Of a stretch of DNA of 64,000 nt, positions 17,059-26,730 are shown piece by piece. The stretch lies in NCBI RefSeq assembly GCF_008195825.1, contig NZ_CP043329.1, positions 248,001-312,000 of the forward strand. Direction: 5' to 3'. Every line of letters starts with the position of its first letter. The first letter of the stretch is position 1. A model generated the notes under the pieces. It did not search any database, was not told where the DNA came from, and saw only the letters and a list, made by a program, of their open reading frames with translations. Source of the DNA: Pedobacter aquae (GTDB lineage Bacteria > Bacteroidota > Bacteroidia > Sphingobacteriales > Sphingobacteriaceae). The position numbers were made by a program, and so were the translations under genes.

Positions 17059-18264
17059 ATGCTTAATACAATAGAAGAAGCAATTGAGGATATTAAAGCG
17101 GGTAAAATCATCATAGTTGTAGATGATGAAGACCGCGAAAATGAGGGTGATTTTTTAACAGCTGCTCGTAACGCCACACCAGAAGTGATTAACTTTATGG
17201 CTAAGCATGGAAGAGGTTTAATTTGTGCTCCTATCACTACAGATAGATGTCGCGAGCTAAATCTTGAACTTATGGTGGGTAAAAACACGGCCACTTTTGA
17301 AACCAACTTCACGGTTTCTATTGATTTAATTGGCCACGGTTGTACCACCGGTATATCAGCATCAGACCGTTCTAAAACTATTATGGCGCTTATAGACCCT
17401 AAAATCAAAGCAGAAGATTTGGGTCGCCCAGGACATATTTTTCCTTTAATTTCTAAAAACGGAGGGGTAATAAGAAGAGCCGGACATACAGAGGCTGCTG
17501 TTGATTTAGCAGAGCTAGCCGGTTTTGAGCCTGCCGGAGTGATTTGCGAAATCATGAATGAAGAAGGCGAAATGGCTCGCTTACCAGAATTATTAGAAAT
17601 GGCTAAAAAACTGGATATGAAGATTGTTTCTATTCAGGATTTAATTACCTATCGTTTAAGAACCGAATCGCTTATTAAGAAAGAAGTATCTGTAAAATTA
17701 CCTACCGAGTGGGGAGATTTTGAAATGGTTGCTTTTACGCAGGTAAATACCGGAGAAAACCATTTAGCCCTTGTAAAAGGTAGTTGGGAAGAGGATGAGC
17801 CTATCTTAGTAAGAGTACACAGTTCTTGCATGACAGGAGATATTTTTGGCTCTTGCCGATGTGATTGTGGCCCACAATTACACAAGGCCATGGAGATGAT
17901 AGAGCAAGAAGGGAAAGGTTTAATTGTTTACATGAACCAAGAGGGTAGAGGCATAGGTTTGGTAAATAAACTGAAAAGCTATAACCTGCAAGAAAACGGA
18001 ATGGATACTTTTGAAGCTAACATAGCTTTGGGCTTTGGTATGGATGAGAGAGATTACGGCGTTGGCGCTCAAATTATCAGAAGCTTGGGTGTAAGAAAAA
18101 TGAAATTGATGTCTAACAACCCAACAAAAAGAGCTGGTTTAATTGGCTATGGCTTAGAAGTGGTTGATAATGTAGCTATAGAAATTGAATCTAATAAGCA
18201 TAATGAACTCTATTTAAAAGCTAAAAGAGATAAAATGGGGCATACCATTATGAAAGAAAGATAG
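17059..18264 (+). CDS. ribBA: Bifunctional 3,4-dihydroxy-2-butanone-4-phosphate synthase / GTP cyclohydrolase II
   Basis: This 401-residue cytosolic enzyme makes both starting compounds of riboflavin. The N-terminal half (1-200) is the RibB domain, with the acidic motif [10 protein letters not shown] near residues 23-32 and [16 protein letters not shown]. The C-terminal half is GTP cyclohydrolase II, with zinc-binding cysteines in [19 protein letters not shown] and the motif [12 protein letters not shown]. No FMN riboswitch is evident in the 134-base leader (16925-17058), which carries no gene. It is followed convergently by tamB with a gap of 28 bases. Confidence 0.97.
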   Translation: MLNTIEEAIEDIKAGKIIIVVDDEDRENEGDFLTAARNATPEVINFMAKHGRGLICAPITTDRCRELNLELMVGKNTATFETNFTVSIDLIGHGCTTGISASDRSKTIMALIDPKIKAEDLGRPGHIFPLISKNGGVIRRAGHTEAAVDLAELAGFEPAGVICEIMNEEGEMARLPELLEMAKKLDMKIVSIQDLITYRLRTESLIKKEVSVKLPTEWGDFEMVAFTQVNTGENHLALVKGSWEEDEPILVRVHSSCMTGDIFGSCRCDCGPQLHKAMEMIEQEGKGLIVYMNQEGRGIGLVNKLKSYNLQENGMDTFEANIALGFGMDERDYGVGAQIIRSLGVRKMKLMSNNPTKRAGLIGYGLEVVDNVAIEIESNKHNELYLKAKRDKMGHTIMKER

Positions 18265-18292
18265 TTTTAAGAGCAAGAGGAAGGTTAAGAAA

Positions 18293-21200
18293 TTAATTTT
18301 CCTCTTCTTCTTTTGGGGTAGCTATAATAGGTTTGCTCAGCGTTTTTCTTCTATCTTCAGCATTTTCTTTGCTTTCTGCTTCTCTTTTTCCTCTGGCAAA
18401 AGTATTTCTAATAAATTCTTTAAACGTATCGTATTCTTGGGTATAAACCAAGCCAAAGCCATTTACATATAAATCTGTATTTAAATTAAACAAATCCTGA
18501 TTGGTTGGTCTTTGGAAAGATTTGGCCACAAAACTTCCATCCTTATTAATATTAAAAGACATCTCCACGTCTCTGGTTAAATCATTCAAATTAGAATTTA
18601 GCAAGTTGTTGTTAAGTACGTCATTAGAGTATCTGTTGTTTACAAAGTTTCCGGTAATTCTTAATCTGTTATTGAAAAAGCTATAGCTACCACCAATTTC
18701 ATTTTGCGAGCGTACGTTAATATCTAAGTTTTTGATGTTTAAAGATTGGGAGATGATATTATTGATTTTACTAAAAGCAAGTTCTAAACCAGAGCCCAAT
18801 AAATCATTATTGGTAAAGCCAATGCCGCCTCCAGAATTACCGTTGAAACTATTTCTTACCACCAAGTTAATCACTTGTTGTGCTTCATTATCCTCATTAT
18901 CTAAATAACCTTGTAAACGTGTTTTAATATCTGTATTATTTGGGAAAGCTAAGTTAAATGCAATATCAGGATTTAATAAAGAGCCTTTAAGCATCATCTC
19001 AGCTTCAGCTAAAACACGTAAATTTCTTTGGTCATCTGGCAGGGTGGTCCCAGCTGCTTGGTAAAGTGGTAAAAGGCTAGCCCTAGTACTATAAACAGCG
19101 TTTAAATTGATGTTTGCATCGCTAGGGTCGCCCGTCCAGCGTATGGTGCCACCTTTTCTAATATCAAAAGTTTTATTGATAACGTTATTGGCCGTAAAAT
19201 CAAATTTACCTTCGTTGATGATGTAATCGCCAAACATTTCAAAATCGCCTAAACTGGTAATTCTTAGTCTCAACTGCCCATCGCCTTTTCCAGAAAGGTT
19301 TCCTACCTCGGTTAAAATATTGGTAACAGATGTTTGCCCTACTTCAAGTTCAAACTCCATCGTTAAACCATTAAAAAAGTTCTCTTTCTTTGTTTTATTT
19401 AAGGAAGTATCTTTTGCTATATAAGTAATAAAATCATTATTCCCGATGGTAGAAGCATTATTTAATGGGATGGTAAATACAGTACCTTCTTCTGTTTTAG
19501 CTTTGATATTGATATTCATAGCATCAGTTGGGCCTTTAAAAGTAAAGGTCCCTGTTCCAAAAGCAGTACCGTAATAAATTCCGTTATCCTTAGAGGTGGT
19601 GTTAAGCGACATAAAATTATTAGCTTTCACGCTAATATCTAACAAAGGATTTGATGGATTTTTTAAGTCTACAATACCATTTGCAATGGCTTTATTTTTA
19701 AAAGCATCCACAATTTCTAAATCTTCTATGCGGATAAGGCTATTTTCTATATTAACTTCATCATTAATGGTATAAGCTGTTTTTAGATAGTTTACCATAA
19801 ACCCGGCATTATTTAATCTTACATCTCCATCTATTTGTGGATTGCTAAACTTACCCGTAATTTTTAAATCTGATGATATATTTCCTTTAAGTTTGGTGAT
19901 TAAACTCTTCACAAAAGGCTCAAACAAGATAAGTTCTGTTTGGTCTAAGTTCATAGCTAAATCTAAATTGTTGGTTTCACTATTGAAATCAACAATACCT
20001 GTTATATCTGTAGTTTTTTTATTGTTTTTCTCTACGCTAGCTTTAATATTGATATTATTTTCTTCGTTATCATAAGCAGAAGACAAGCTTACGAAGCCTA
20101 TTTCTGTTCTGTTATAACGTAAAGAATCTACGGTAATATCTGCTCCAATATTGGGGTTACCTAAAATGGCCGATAGGTTAGCCGTACCATTCATCATACC
20201 TTTTAGCTCTACCCCAAAGTTTTTGGTAACTTGGCTCAATGAAGACATTTGTAAGTTTTCTATAACAATCTCCAATAAATCATCTTCCGAGGCAGAAATA
20301 GCGCCATTCACAGCAACCAGTTGGGTGCTGTTTGAGAGTTCAAAACCTTCTATAATGGTCTTGTTTTCTTCAAATTTAATGCTGGCCTTATCTTCAACTT
20401 TCCATATCTGGTTATCGATAACAATATCAGAAGGTAAAATACTTACTTTGGCTAATGTATCACTACCAAATTCTACCAAGCCGTATAAATCTAATTGGTT
20501 AACAGCATCTTTATCAGATAACTTAACGTTAAAAGTTAGGCTATCGCTCTTTAACGTATTTTGTAATACGATGTTCTGTACAAATAATCCATTTTCAGAA
20601 AAATCCACCTTATCTAATGATAAAATAGCTTCAAAAGATTTAGAATTTGTGTTTTGGTCGATAATTAAATTGTTAAAAACCATATTGTTGTACTTAATGG
20701 TTTTTACATATCCGTTTAAATTAACCAAGTTGTTTTTAGAGTCGAATTTCCCGTTAAATACACCTCTTTCCGGAATTTTTAATTGCGGAAAGAAGATATT
20801 AGAAACATAATCGAAATTCTTTAAATCTATATTAAACTCGAAATTTTGATCTTTTGGAGGTACAATTTTAGTTTTTAAAGATGGGATATATTTTTTTACC
20901 ACAGTTTTAAATGCCGATGGTAGTGTAGCCAAATCATATTGGCCTTTTATGCTGGCATCTCCAATATCAGAGGTAAGTGCCAACAACCTATCTTTTCCTA
21001 TTCCTCTTGCTCTTAGAAATACAGAATCTATCACAAAAGAGCTGTCTTTTGTAGTAGCTTTAACATGGCTAAGTTCTAAATTTCCTTGTATGTTATCTAA
21101 GCTATTTCCTGTAAAATCTGTTGTGAAATCTGCATCAATTTGTATAGTGTCTTTATAAAGGTTTAATTTATGGAGATTTGCCTGTCTTATTTGAGCTTTA

Positions 21201-22765
21201 AATTTAAACTCTGGTAAGGTTGGATTAAGATTTGCTAAACCATTAAAATCAAGCTTTAAATTTTTATCATTAACCTTTACCTTACCGTCAAAAAGTTGCT
21301 TGTTAATGGTACCATCAACTTTAATATTGCTGTAACGATAGCCTTTAAAATCAAAATATCTTACAGATGCAGCAATCTCTTCATAAAGGTTATTCAGCTC
21401 AAAATCTCTTCCTTTTACATCAACCGTAAAGCTTGTACGGTTTAAAGTTGGCTGGTTGGTTAAATCGCCTATGTTAAAATCAAAAGCTTGTAAATTACCC
21501 GTATAAGAAGGTATACCAGCTTTATCAATTTTCATGTTGATGTCTGATTTTAATCGACCTAGTTTAGTTTTAAACTCGCCATAAGCAATAAAATCATTCT
21601 GAAAACCAGTAAACTGCCCATTGAAATTGATGTTGCCAAATTTATCAATGATAGCAGGTATAGCCTTTACTTTGTTTCCGGTAGCTTTTCCAAGAATGTA
21701 ATCAATATCTTTTTTATTGCTGTAAACTTGGTCAAACCTGAGGTCTAAGAAAGTATTGTCCCAATCTGGTAAACCACGTAAATTAAAATCTCCTTTTATA
21801 TAAGTTGCCTGCCCGGCCTTTATGGTTAGATCTCTGGCTTTTAGATTATTAATTCTGCCTTTGATAGTGCCGGTTACATCTAAAACTAAATCCATTTTTG
21901 CCAGTTGAGGAGCAAAATAAGCAATATCTTTAGCTACAACTTTCGCATTTTTAAAGTGCGCTTCAACGGTTACTTTATTATTGAAATCTTGGAAATCTTT
22001 AAAGCTTTTAAAACGCATGCTGTAATAATCTGTAAGCGTTGTGCTAGGCGTTTGTAAAAGCATGTTTTCTACCGTGATGCTATTGGTATCAATAGTTAAA
22101 GCACCAGTAAGATTATTTAATACAAAACCTGTTTTTTCTTTAAAACGAAGCTTATTGATTTGAGCTTTGAAAAGATGGTTTTTAGTATCTAAATCGTTAA
22201 TATCAGCACTAAAATTCCATAAATGGATGTTGTTATAATCAATTCCCTCTTTGTAAACCATTTCAGAAAGGTAATTGATGTACCTAAAGTCTAAATTTTT
22301 GATTAAAATATTGTTCAGACTAAAGTTGAAAGGGCGTTTTTTCTTGGTGGTATCTACCACGCCAGAATCAAAGTAATTGATGATAAAAGTTAAGTTGGTG
22401 GTGCTATCTTTATAAGATTTCAAGAAAAACTTAGCATTGGTAAGTTCTGCATAGTCTAAATCTATTCTTCTTTCAGAAAAGGGAGCAAAATAATCTATAT
22501 CAACTTCTAATTCTGGGGCCAATAATAGGGTATCGCCTTCTAAATCCTCAACCAATAAGCCTTCTAATACTAAAGATTTAAAAGGTTTTAAATATAAAGA
22601 GCCAATTTCTACACGAGTTTTTAGTTCATCTGCTAAAAAAACTGCTGCTTTTTTTGCTGCCCAAGTTTGTACAGGTTTAAATTGCAAAGAAAAAATAAGT
22701 GTTCCTATCAATAAGATGATAGTTAATAATACATAAAGCGATATTTTGAATACTTTTTTAATAAT
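18293..22765 (-). CDS. tamB: TamB-family translocation and assembly module protein
   Basis: This very large inner-membrane-anchored AsmA/TamB protein spans the periplasm as a long beta-groove, and related proteins move lipids or assist outer-membrane assembly. The C-terminal DUF490/TamB domain is clear (TVTNILTEVGNLSGKGDGQLRLRITSLG, then INEGKFDFTANNVINKTFDIRKGG and IRWTGDP). The first in-frame TTG is at 22709-22711, but starting there removes most of the membrane anchor. The open frame continues upstream to encode KKVFKISLYVLLTIILLIGT, and the only start-like codons are ATT at 22765 or 22762. I therefore place the start there with low certainty. The body of the gene is secure. Confidence 0.85.
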   Translation of the reverse strand: MIKKVFKISLYVLLTIILLIGTLIFSLQFKPVQTWAAKKAAVFLADELKTRVEIGSLYLKPFKSLVLEGLLVEDLEGDTLLLAPELEVDIDYFAPFSERRIDLDYAELTNAKFFLKSYKDSTTNLTFIINYFDSGVVDTTKKKRPFNFSLNNILIKNLDFRYINYLSEMVYKEGIDYNNIHLWNFSADINDLDTKNHLFKAQINKLRFKEKTGFVLNNLTGALTIDTNSITVENMLLQTPSTTLTDYYSMRFKSFKDFQDFNNKVTVEAHFKNAKVVAKDIAYFAPQLAKMDLVLDVTGTIKGRINNLKARDLTIKAGQATYIKGDFNLRGLPDWDNTFLDLRFDQVYSNKKDIDYILGKATGNKVKAIPAIIDKFGNINFNGQFTGFQNDFIAYGEFKTKLGRLKSDINMKIDKAGIPSYTGNLQAFDFNIGDLTNQPTLNRTSFTVDVKGRDFELNNLYEEIAASVRYFDFKGYRYSNIKVDGTINKQLFDGKVKVNDKNLKLDFNGLANLNPTLPEFKFKAQIRQANLHKLNLYKDTIQIDADFTTDFTGNSLDNIQGNLELSHVKATTKDSSFVIDSVFLRARGIGKDRLLALTSDIGDASIKGQYDLATLPSAFKTVVKKYIPSLKTKIVPPKDQNFEFNIDLKNFDYVSNIFFPQLKIPERGVFNGKFDSKNNLVNLNGYVKTIKYNNMVFNNLIIDQNTNSKSFEAILSLDKVDFSENGLFVQNIVLQNTLKSDSLTFNVKLSDKDAVNQLDLYGLVEFGSDTLAKVSILPSDIVIDNQIWKVEDKASIKFEENKTIIEGFELSNSTQLVAVNGAISASEDDLLEIVIENLQMSSLSQVTKNFGVELKGMMNGTANLSAILGNPNIGADITVDSLRYNRTEIGFVSLSSAYDNEENNINIKASVEKNNKKTTDITGIVDFNSETNNLDLAMNLDQTELILFEPFVKSLITKLKGNISSDLKITGKFSNPQIDGDVRLNNAGFMVNYLKTAYTINDEVNIENSLIRIEDLEIVDAFKNKAIANGIVDLKNPSNPLLDISVKANNFMSLNTTSKDNGIYYGTAFGTGTFTFKGPTDAMNINIKAKTEEGTVFTIPLNNASTIGNNDFITYIAKDTSLNKTKKENFFNGLTMEFELEVGQTSVTNILTEVGNLSGKGDGQLRLRITSLGDFEMFGDYIINEGKFDFTANNVINKTFDIRKGGTIRWTGDPSDANINLNAVYSTRASLLPLYQAAGTTLPDDQRNLRVLAEAEMMLKGSLLNPDIAFNLAFPNNTDIKTRLQGYLDNEDNEAQQVINLVVRNSFNGNSGGGIGFTNNDLLGSGLELAFSKINNIISQSLNIKNLDINVRSQNEIGGSYSFFNNRLRITGNFVNNRYSNDVLNNNLLNSNLNDLTRDVEMSFNINKDGSFVAKSFQRPTNQDLFNLNTDLYVNGFGLVYTQEYDTFKEFIRNTFARGKREAESKENAEDRRKTLSKPIIATPKEEEEN

Positions 22766-22769
22766 TTTG
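22762..22769 (+). promoter_or_regulatory. Candidate -7 promoter box of tsaD
   Basis: TAATTTTG fits TAnnTTTG and lies 25 bases before the GTG start of tsaD. No clear -33 element is present. The box overlaps the likely start of the divergent tamB frame, so the two genes appear to share very little promoter space. Confidence 0.4.
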
Positions 22770-22793
22770 CTTTTAAACTTTATAAAACAACTT

Positions 22794-23813
22794 GTGGCAA
22801 TAATCCTCGGAATAGAATCTTCATGTGATGAAACTTCGGCATCTGTATGTATAGACGGCGTAATAGCATCTAATATTATAGCAAACCAAACTATTCATCA
22901 TCAATATGGTGGTGTTGTACCAGAACTAGCTTCCAGAGTACATCAACAAAATATTATTCCGGCTGTTCACCAGGCCATAGTTGAAGCAAAAATAAATAAA
23001 AATCAGATAGATGCAGTAGCTTTTACACGTGGTCCCGGATTATTAGGCTCTTTATTAGTAGGAACCTCTTTTGCCAAGGCTTTTGCTCTAGCAAACGAAA
23101 TACCATTAGTAGAGATTAACCACATGCAGGCGCATATTTTAGCTCATTTTATTCCTAACCAGATGGAAGATAAAAAGCTTCCTCAGTTTCCATTTATTTG
23201 TTTAACAGTTTCTGGCGGGCATACCCAAATTGTTTTGGTTAAAGATTATTTTGAGATGGAGATTTTAGGAGAAACTACAGATGATGCCGCAGGGGAAGCT
23301 TTTGATAAAACAGCTAAAATTTTGGAACTACCTTACCCTGGTGGTCCTTTAATAGACCAATATGCTAAAACGGGTAACCCGCATGCCTACCAATTTCCAG
23401 AACCACAAATACCGGGTTTAAACTTCAGTTTTAGTGGGTTAAAAACCTCTATTCTATATTTTATAAGAGACAACGTAAAGCAAAACCCCAATTTTGTTCA
23501 AGAAAACTTGGCTGATATTTGTGCTTCGGTACAATATCGCATTGTGTCTATCTTATTAAACAAGCTTAAAAAGGCTGCTCAAGAACAGCAAATTAAAGAT
23601 ATAGCCATTGCTGGCGGAGTTTCAGCAAACTCTGGTTTACGTACAGCTTTAACGGGGTTGGCGCAACAAAAAGGCTGGAATGTTTTTATCCCAAAATTTG
23701 AATATTGCACAGACAATGCTGCTATGATTGCCATTGCTGGCTATTATAAATTCTTGAAAAAAGATTTTGTTGGACAAGAGATTGCTCCTCTAGCTCGTAT
23801 GCCTTTCGCATGA
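22794..23813 (+). CDS. tsaD: tRNA N6-adenosine threonylcarbamoyltransferase
   Basis: This 339-residue metalloenzyme transfers threonylcarbamoyl to A37 of ANN-decoding tRNAs with TsaB and TsaE. The N-terminus should be the GTG at 22794, giving MAIILGIESSCDETSAS, the canonical TsaD start; an upstream TTG at 22746 would add a non-conserved tail. The metal-binding HMQAH motif (INHMQAHILAH), FICLTVSGGHTQIV, the C-terminal IAIAGGVSANSGLR and the CTDNAAMIA motif are all present. The stop overlaps the next gene by four bases (ATGA), so the two are translationally coupled. Confidence 0.97.
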   Translation: MAIILGIESSCDETSASVCIDGVIASNIIANQTIHHQYGGVVPELASRVHQQNIIPAVHQAIVEAKINKNQIDAVAFTRGPGLLGSLLVGTSFAKAFALANEIPLVEINHMQAHILAHFIPNQMEDKKLPQFPFICLTVSGGHTQIVLVKDYFEMEILGETTDDAAGEAFDKTAKILELPYPGGPLIDQYAKTGNPHAYQFPEPQIPGLNFSFSGLKTSILYFIRDNVKQNPNFVQENLADICASVQYRIVSILLNKLKKAAQEQQIKDIAIAGGVSANSGLRTALTGLAQQKGWNVFIPKFEYCTDNAAMIAIAGYYKFLKKDFVGQEIAPLARMPFA

Positions 23814-25813
23814 GGTATTTTATCCATCAAAGAAAATTAACCGGTCTTGCTATAGTTTTAGCAGGTTTCTCTCTATTAATTTTTCAGCATTTATGGGCGT
23901 ACACAGGGCATTTTGGTTTTGATGATTTAAATTATGCAGAGCTAGCTCATGCCTTTTTTCAAAAGCAGCCTATTTGGGATAATACTTTTACATTTCGTTT
24001 TGGTATTGTTATTCCTTTAGGGATTTTGTATTGGCTTTTTGGTGTTTCCGATGGCGTTTCCATCATTTTCCCCATGTTGGTTTCTTTAGGTTTATTGTTA
24101 TTGGTGTATGATAACCTAAAAGGCGAGACTTATAAAACCTGGATAGCTACTGCTATTTTACTATCTAACCCTTGGATAACCTTTTATAGCGATAAGATTG
24201 GCGTTGATATTCCTATCACTTTGGTGATACTGCTGGCCATTACTATCTTATATAAATCAAGATTTGGACTTTATTGGCAAAAGAAATTGGTTTTAAGCGG
24301 TTTTCTGTTGGCTAGTACTGTTTTTCTCGGGTTACTGACTAAAGAAACCATTTGGTTCTTGTTTCCACTAGTTGTTTTTTTCTTTTTTATTGATTTAATA
24401 AAACTTCAGCGTATAAAATTTTGGCTTAGTGCATTGGTCACCTTAAGCTTATTTTTAGCTGTTTACTTTTACTGGCAATATCTGCAATTTGGTAATTGGT
24501 TTTACAGGTTTGAGCTCATCCAAAAATACGATAACACCAATTTATGCTCTTATGATAGGCAACCTTTAGCAATTGTCTTAAATCGCATTGGTTACGAGTT
24601 ATTTCTTCATTTTGTTAAAGAAGCTGCTTTTATATTGCCTGTTTTAGCTGTGTTTTTATGCATCGCTAAACAAACTTTTATCAATATCAGAACAAAGGAG
24701 AATTTTTGGCTTTTAAGTGCTATCATCCTTATTTTAACCGCTAACTTTTGGAGTATTTCTTATCATTCCTATCATCCTTTATGTGTTGATATTAGGCATT
24801 ATTTATTCATCATGCCTGTATCGGCTATAGCCATTGCACATCATTACAAAAGGTTATTTAGGTTTTGGCCGCTTATCTTTTTGTTAGCCGCTAGTATGCT
24901 GGTTATTATTTTTGATGAGTATTGGGAAATGAAGACCATTGCCGTATACCAAGCCATTTGTTTAATCCTTATTTTTGGTTTGATGTTGCTATATACCAAG
25001 CATCAGAAGTATATTTTCTTAGGCATTGCTTTACTACCTTTACTAAATGTTTATGTACAGCTAAAATCAGCGAAAGCGTTTAATTATCCAGAGCAAAGAG
25101 CTGTAGCACAGCAATTTATTAAGGATAAGAAAAACACAACGGTTTATGCTGCAGAAACGCAAATCAGATTATTTAAATATCATTTAGGTTTTCAGTTAAA
25201 TCATTTTCGGCTAGTACCTTATGATAATTTTGAAAAGCTTGAAGACGGCTACCATTACTGGAATTACCATGCTGCCTATGCTGCTGGCGAATTAGATTTT
25301 GTGCCACCAGAAGTTAATCATTTCTCTGTACCAGAACATCAATTATTAGATACTCGAGATATGAAAATTTGGCGCATCAATAAACAATTTTTAGATGCTG
25401 AATTAGAATTTTATGAGGCTAAAAAATCTCCTTTATGGACAGGTTTTGTTGCAGATACTGTTCTTATAAAAGCTAAGGATGAGTTTGGACCTACTTTTAA
25501 AACAATGATTAATGCCGATGTTAAAAGTATAAATATCTCTGCCAAATGGAAATTGAAGAAAAATGATTTAAAGGGTGCTACTGTGATATTTACTTTAGAG
25601 GAACAGGGGAAAATGATTTTTTGGAAACCCTTTAGCATTTATTCTGATAGGGCAGTGGTAGATAATTGGTATGTATTGTATAAGTCTGTTAGGTTTGAAA
25701 ATTTTAAGATTTCTAAACAGGCAGAACTTAAAGTTTATATTTGGAATAATTTTAAAACAGAATTGGAAATTGCCGAAGCTAGCGTTTCCTTAGTAAGAGG
25801 TCATAAAGATTAA
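23810..25813 (+). CDS. GT39-type (GT-C fold) membrane glycosyltransferase
   Basis: This 667-residue protein has about a dozen membrane helices followed by a soluble C-terminal domain (about 430-667). The first loop carries GHFGFDDLNYAELAHAF, the acidic pair typical of GT-C enzymes of the ArnT/PMT (GT39) group that use polyprenyl-phosphate sugars. The motif LTKETIWFLFP in a later helix is also usual. The acceptor is unknown; lipid A, a cell-surface glycan or protein O-glycosylation are all possible. It overlaps tsaD by four bases and is followed after two bases by pth, so it sits inside a housekeeping operon. Confidence 0.75.
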   Translation: MRYFIHQRKLTGLAIVLAGFSLLIFQHLWAYTGHFGFDDLNYAELAHAFFQKQPIWDNTFTFRFGIVIPLGILYWLFGVSDGVSIIFPMLVSLGLLLLVYDNLKGETYKTWIATAILLSNPWITFYSDKIGVDIPITLVILLAITILYKSRFGLYWQKKLVLSGFLLASTVFLGLLTKETIWFLFPLVVFFFFIDLIKLQRIKFWLSALVTLSLFLAVYFYWQYLQFGNWFYRFELIQKYDNTNLCSYDRQPLAIVLNRIGYELFLHFVKEAAFILPVLAVFLCIAKQTFINIRTKENFWLLSAIILILTANFWSISYHSYHPLCVDIRHYLFIMPVSAIAIAHHYKRLFRFWPLIFLLAASMLVIIFDEYWEMKTIAVYQAICLILIFGLMLLYTKHQKYIFLGIALLPLLNVYVQLKSAKAFNYPEQRAVAQQFIKDKKNTTVYAAETQIRLFKYHLGFQLNHFRLVPYDNFEKLEDGYHYWNYHAAYAAGELDFVPPEVNHFSVPEHQLLDTRDMKIWRINKQFLDAELEFYEAKKSPLWTGFVADTVLIKAKDEFGPTFKTMINADVKSINISAKWKLKKNDLKGATVIFTLEEQGKMIFWKPFSIYSDRAVVDNWYVLYKSVRFENFKISKQAELKVYIWNNFKTELEIAEASVSLVRGHKD

Positions 25814-25815
25814 AA

Positions 25816-26391
25816 ATGAAATACCTAATTGTTGGTCTTGGAAATATAGGTCCTGAATATGCTGATAACCGCCATAATATAGGTTTTATGGTGTTGGATG
25901 AACTTGCAAAACAAGAAAATGCTAAGTTTTCTATGTTAAAGTTAGCTTATTACACAGAGGTTTCTTTTAAAGGCCGGATGCTGCATCTGATAAAGCCTAC
26001 TACTTATATGAATTTAAGTGGTAAAGCAGTAAGTTATTGGATGAAAGAATTAAAAATTCCGATAGAAAATGTTTTGATTATTGTTGATGATTTAGCCATT
26101 CCTTTTGGAGCCATCAAACTAAAACCTAAAGGTAGCCCAGCCGGACATAATGGTTTAAAAAGTATTGAGGGATTATTAGGGTCTAATGAATATAGTCGTA
26201 TTAAATTTGGAATAAGCGACCATTTCCCAAAAGGTCGTCAGGCTGATTATGTTTTAAGTGGTTTTGACCAAGATGAACTATCAGATTTACCCACTTTGAT
26301 AGAGCGTTCTATAGCTATTATCAAAAGCTTTGTAACAGTTGGCGCAGAACTAACCATGACTAATTTTAATAATTTGAAGCTACCTAAGTAG
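25816..26391 (+). CDS. pth: Peptidyl-tRNA hydrolase
   Basis: This 191-residue enzyme frees tRNAs from stalled peptides by cleaving peptidyl-tRNA esters. The conserved opening YLIVGLGNIGPEYADNRHNIGFMVLD contains the catalytic His in NRHNIG. The family motifs KPTTYMNLSGKAV, VDDLAIPFG and GSPAGHNGLKSIEGLLG are present. It begins two bases after the glycosyltransferase stop and is likely the last gene of the tsaD operon. Confidence 0.97.
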   Translation: MKYLIVGLGNIGPEYADNRHNIGFMVLDELAKQENAKFSMLKLAYYTEVSFKGRMLHLIKPTTYMNLSGKAVSYWMKELKIPIENVLIIVDDLAIPFGAIKLKPKGSPAGHNGLKSIEGLLGSNEYSRIKFGISDHFPKGRQADYVLSGFDQDELSDLPTLIERSIAIIKSFVTVGAELTMTNFNNLKLPK

Positions 26392-26452
26392 GCTTTTTAT
26401 TTGTATAGATTTAAGAGAAAAATCAGTATTTTTAATATGTAAATTTAAGACT

Positions 26453-26671
26453 ATGAGTATTCAATTTTTATCTGATGAAAATGGACGGAAGCTAGCTGTT
26501 CAAGTCCCAATTGAAGAATGGGAAAAAATAAAAGCTATACACCCAGATGTAGAATACCTTTCAAATGACTTGCCTCAATGGCAAAAGACATTGATAGATA
26601 AACGACTAGAAACTATTAAAGTAAATCCAAATTCAATTAAATCTGCTGATGATTTGTTCCTAGATTTATAA
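26453..26671 (+). CDS. Small antitoxin-like protein of addiction-module type, no toxin beside it
   Basis: This 72-residue acidic protein starts MSIQFLSDENGRKLAVQVPI and ends in LIDKRLETIKVNPNSIKSADDLFLDL. The VQVPIEEWEKI strand-helix and the tail with RLE, NP and an acidic end recall small addiction-module antitoxins. No RelE/ParE-like frame follows: only a 13-codon frame (MNWKIYYIVILLK at 26676) precedes the convergent aldo/keto reductase gene. It may be an orphan antitoxin or a small protein of another kind. The family call is weak. Confidence 0.45.
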   Translation: MSIQFLSDENGRKLAVQVPIEEWEKIKAIHPDVEYLSNDLPQWQKTLIDKRLETIKVNPNSIKSADDLFLDL

Positions 26672-26730
26672 ATAAATGAATTGGAAAATCTACTACATTG
26701 TCATTTTATTAAAATGATGGCTTTTCTTTT

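Noticed and set aside
17037-17555. A 172-codon minus-strand frame over ribBA
   Set aside because: It mirrors the conserved RibB domain and carries no signal of its own.
20151-20810. A 219-codon plus-strand frame inside tamB
   Set aside because: It is antisense to a clear TamB domain and its sequence has no domain-like pattern.
26676-26717. A toxin gene after the antitoxin-like ORF
   Set aside because: The frame has only 13 codons and no RelE/ParE-like sequence.
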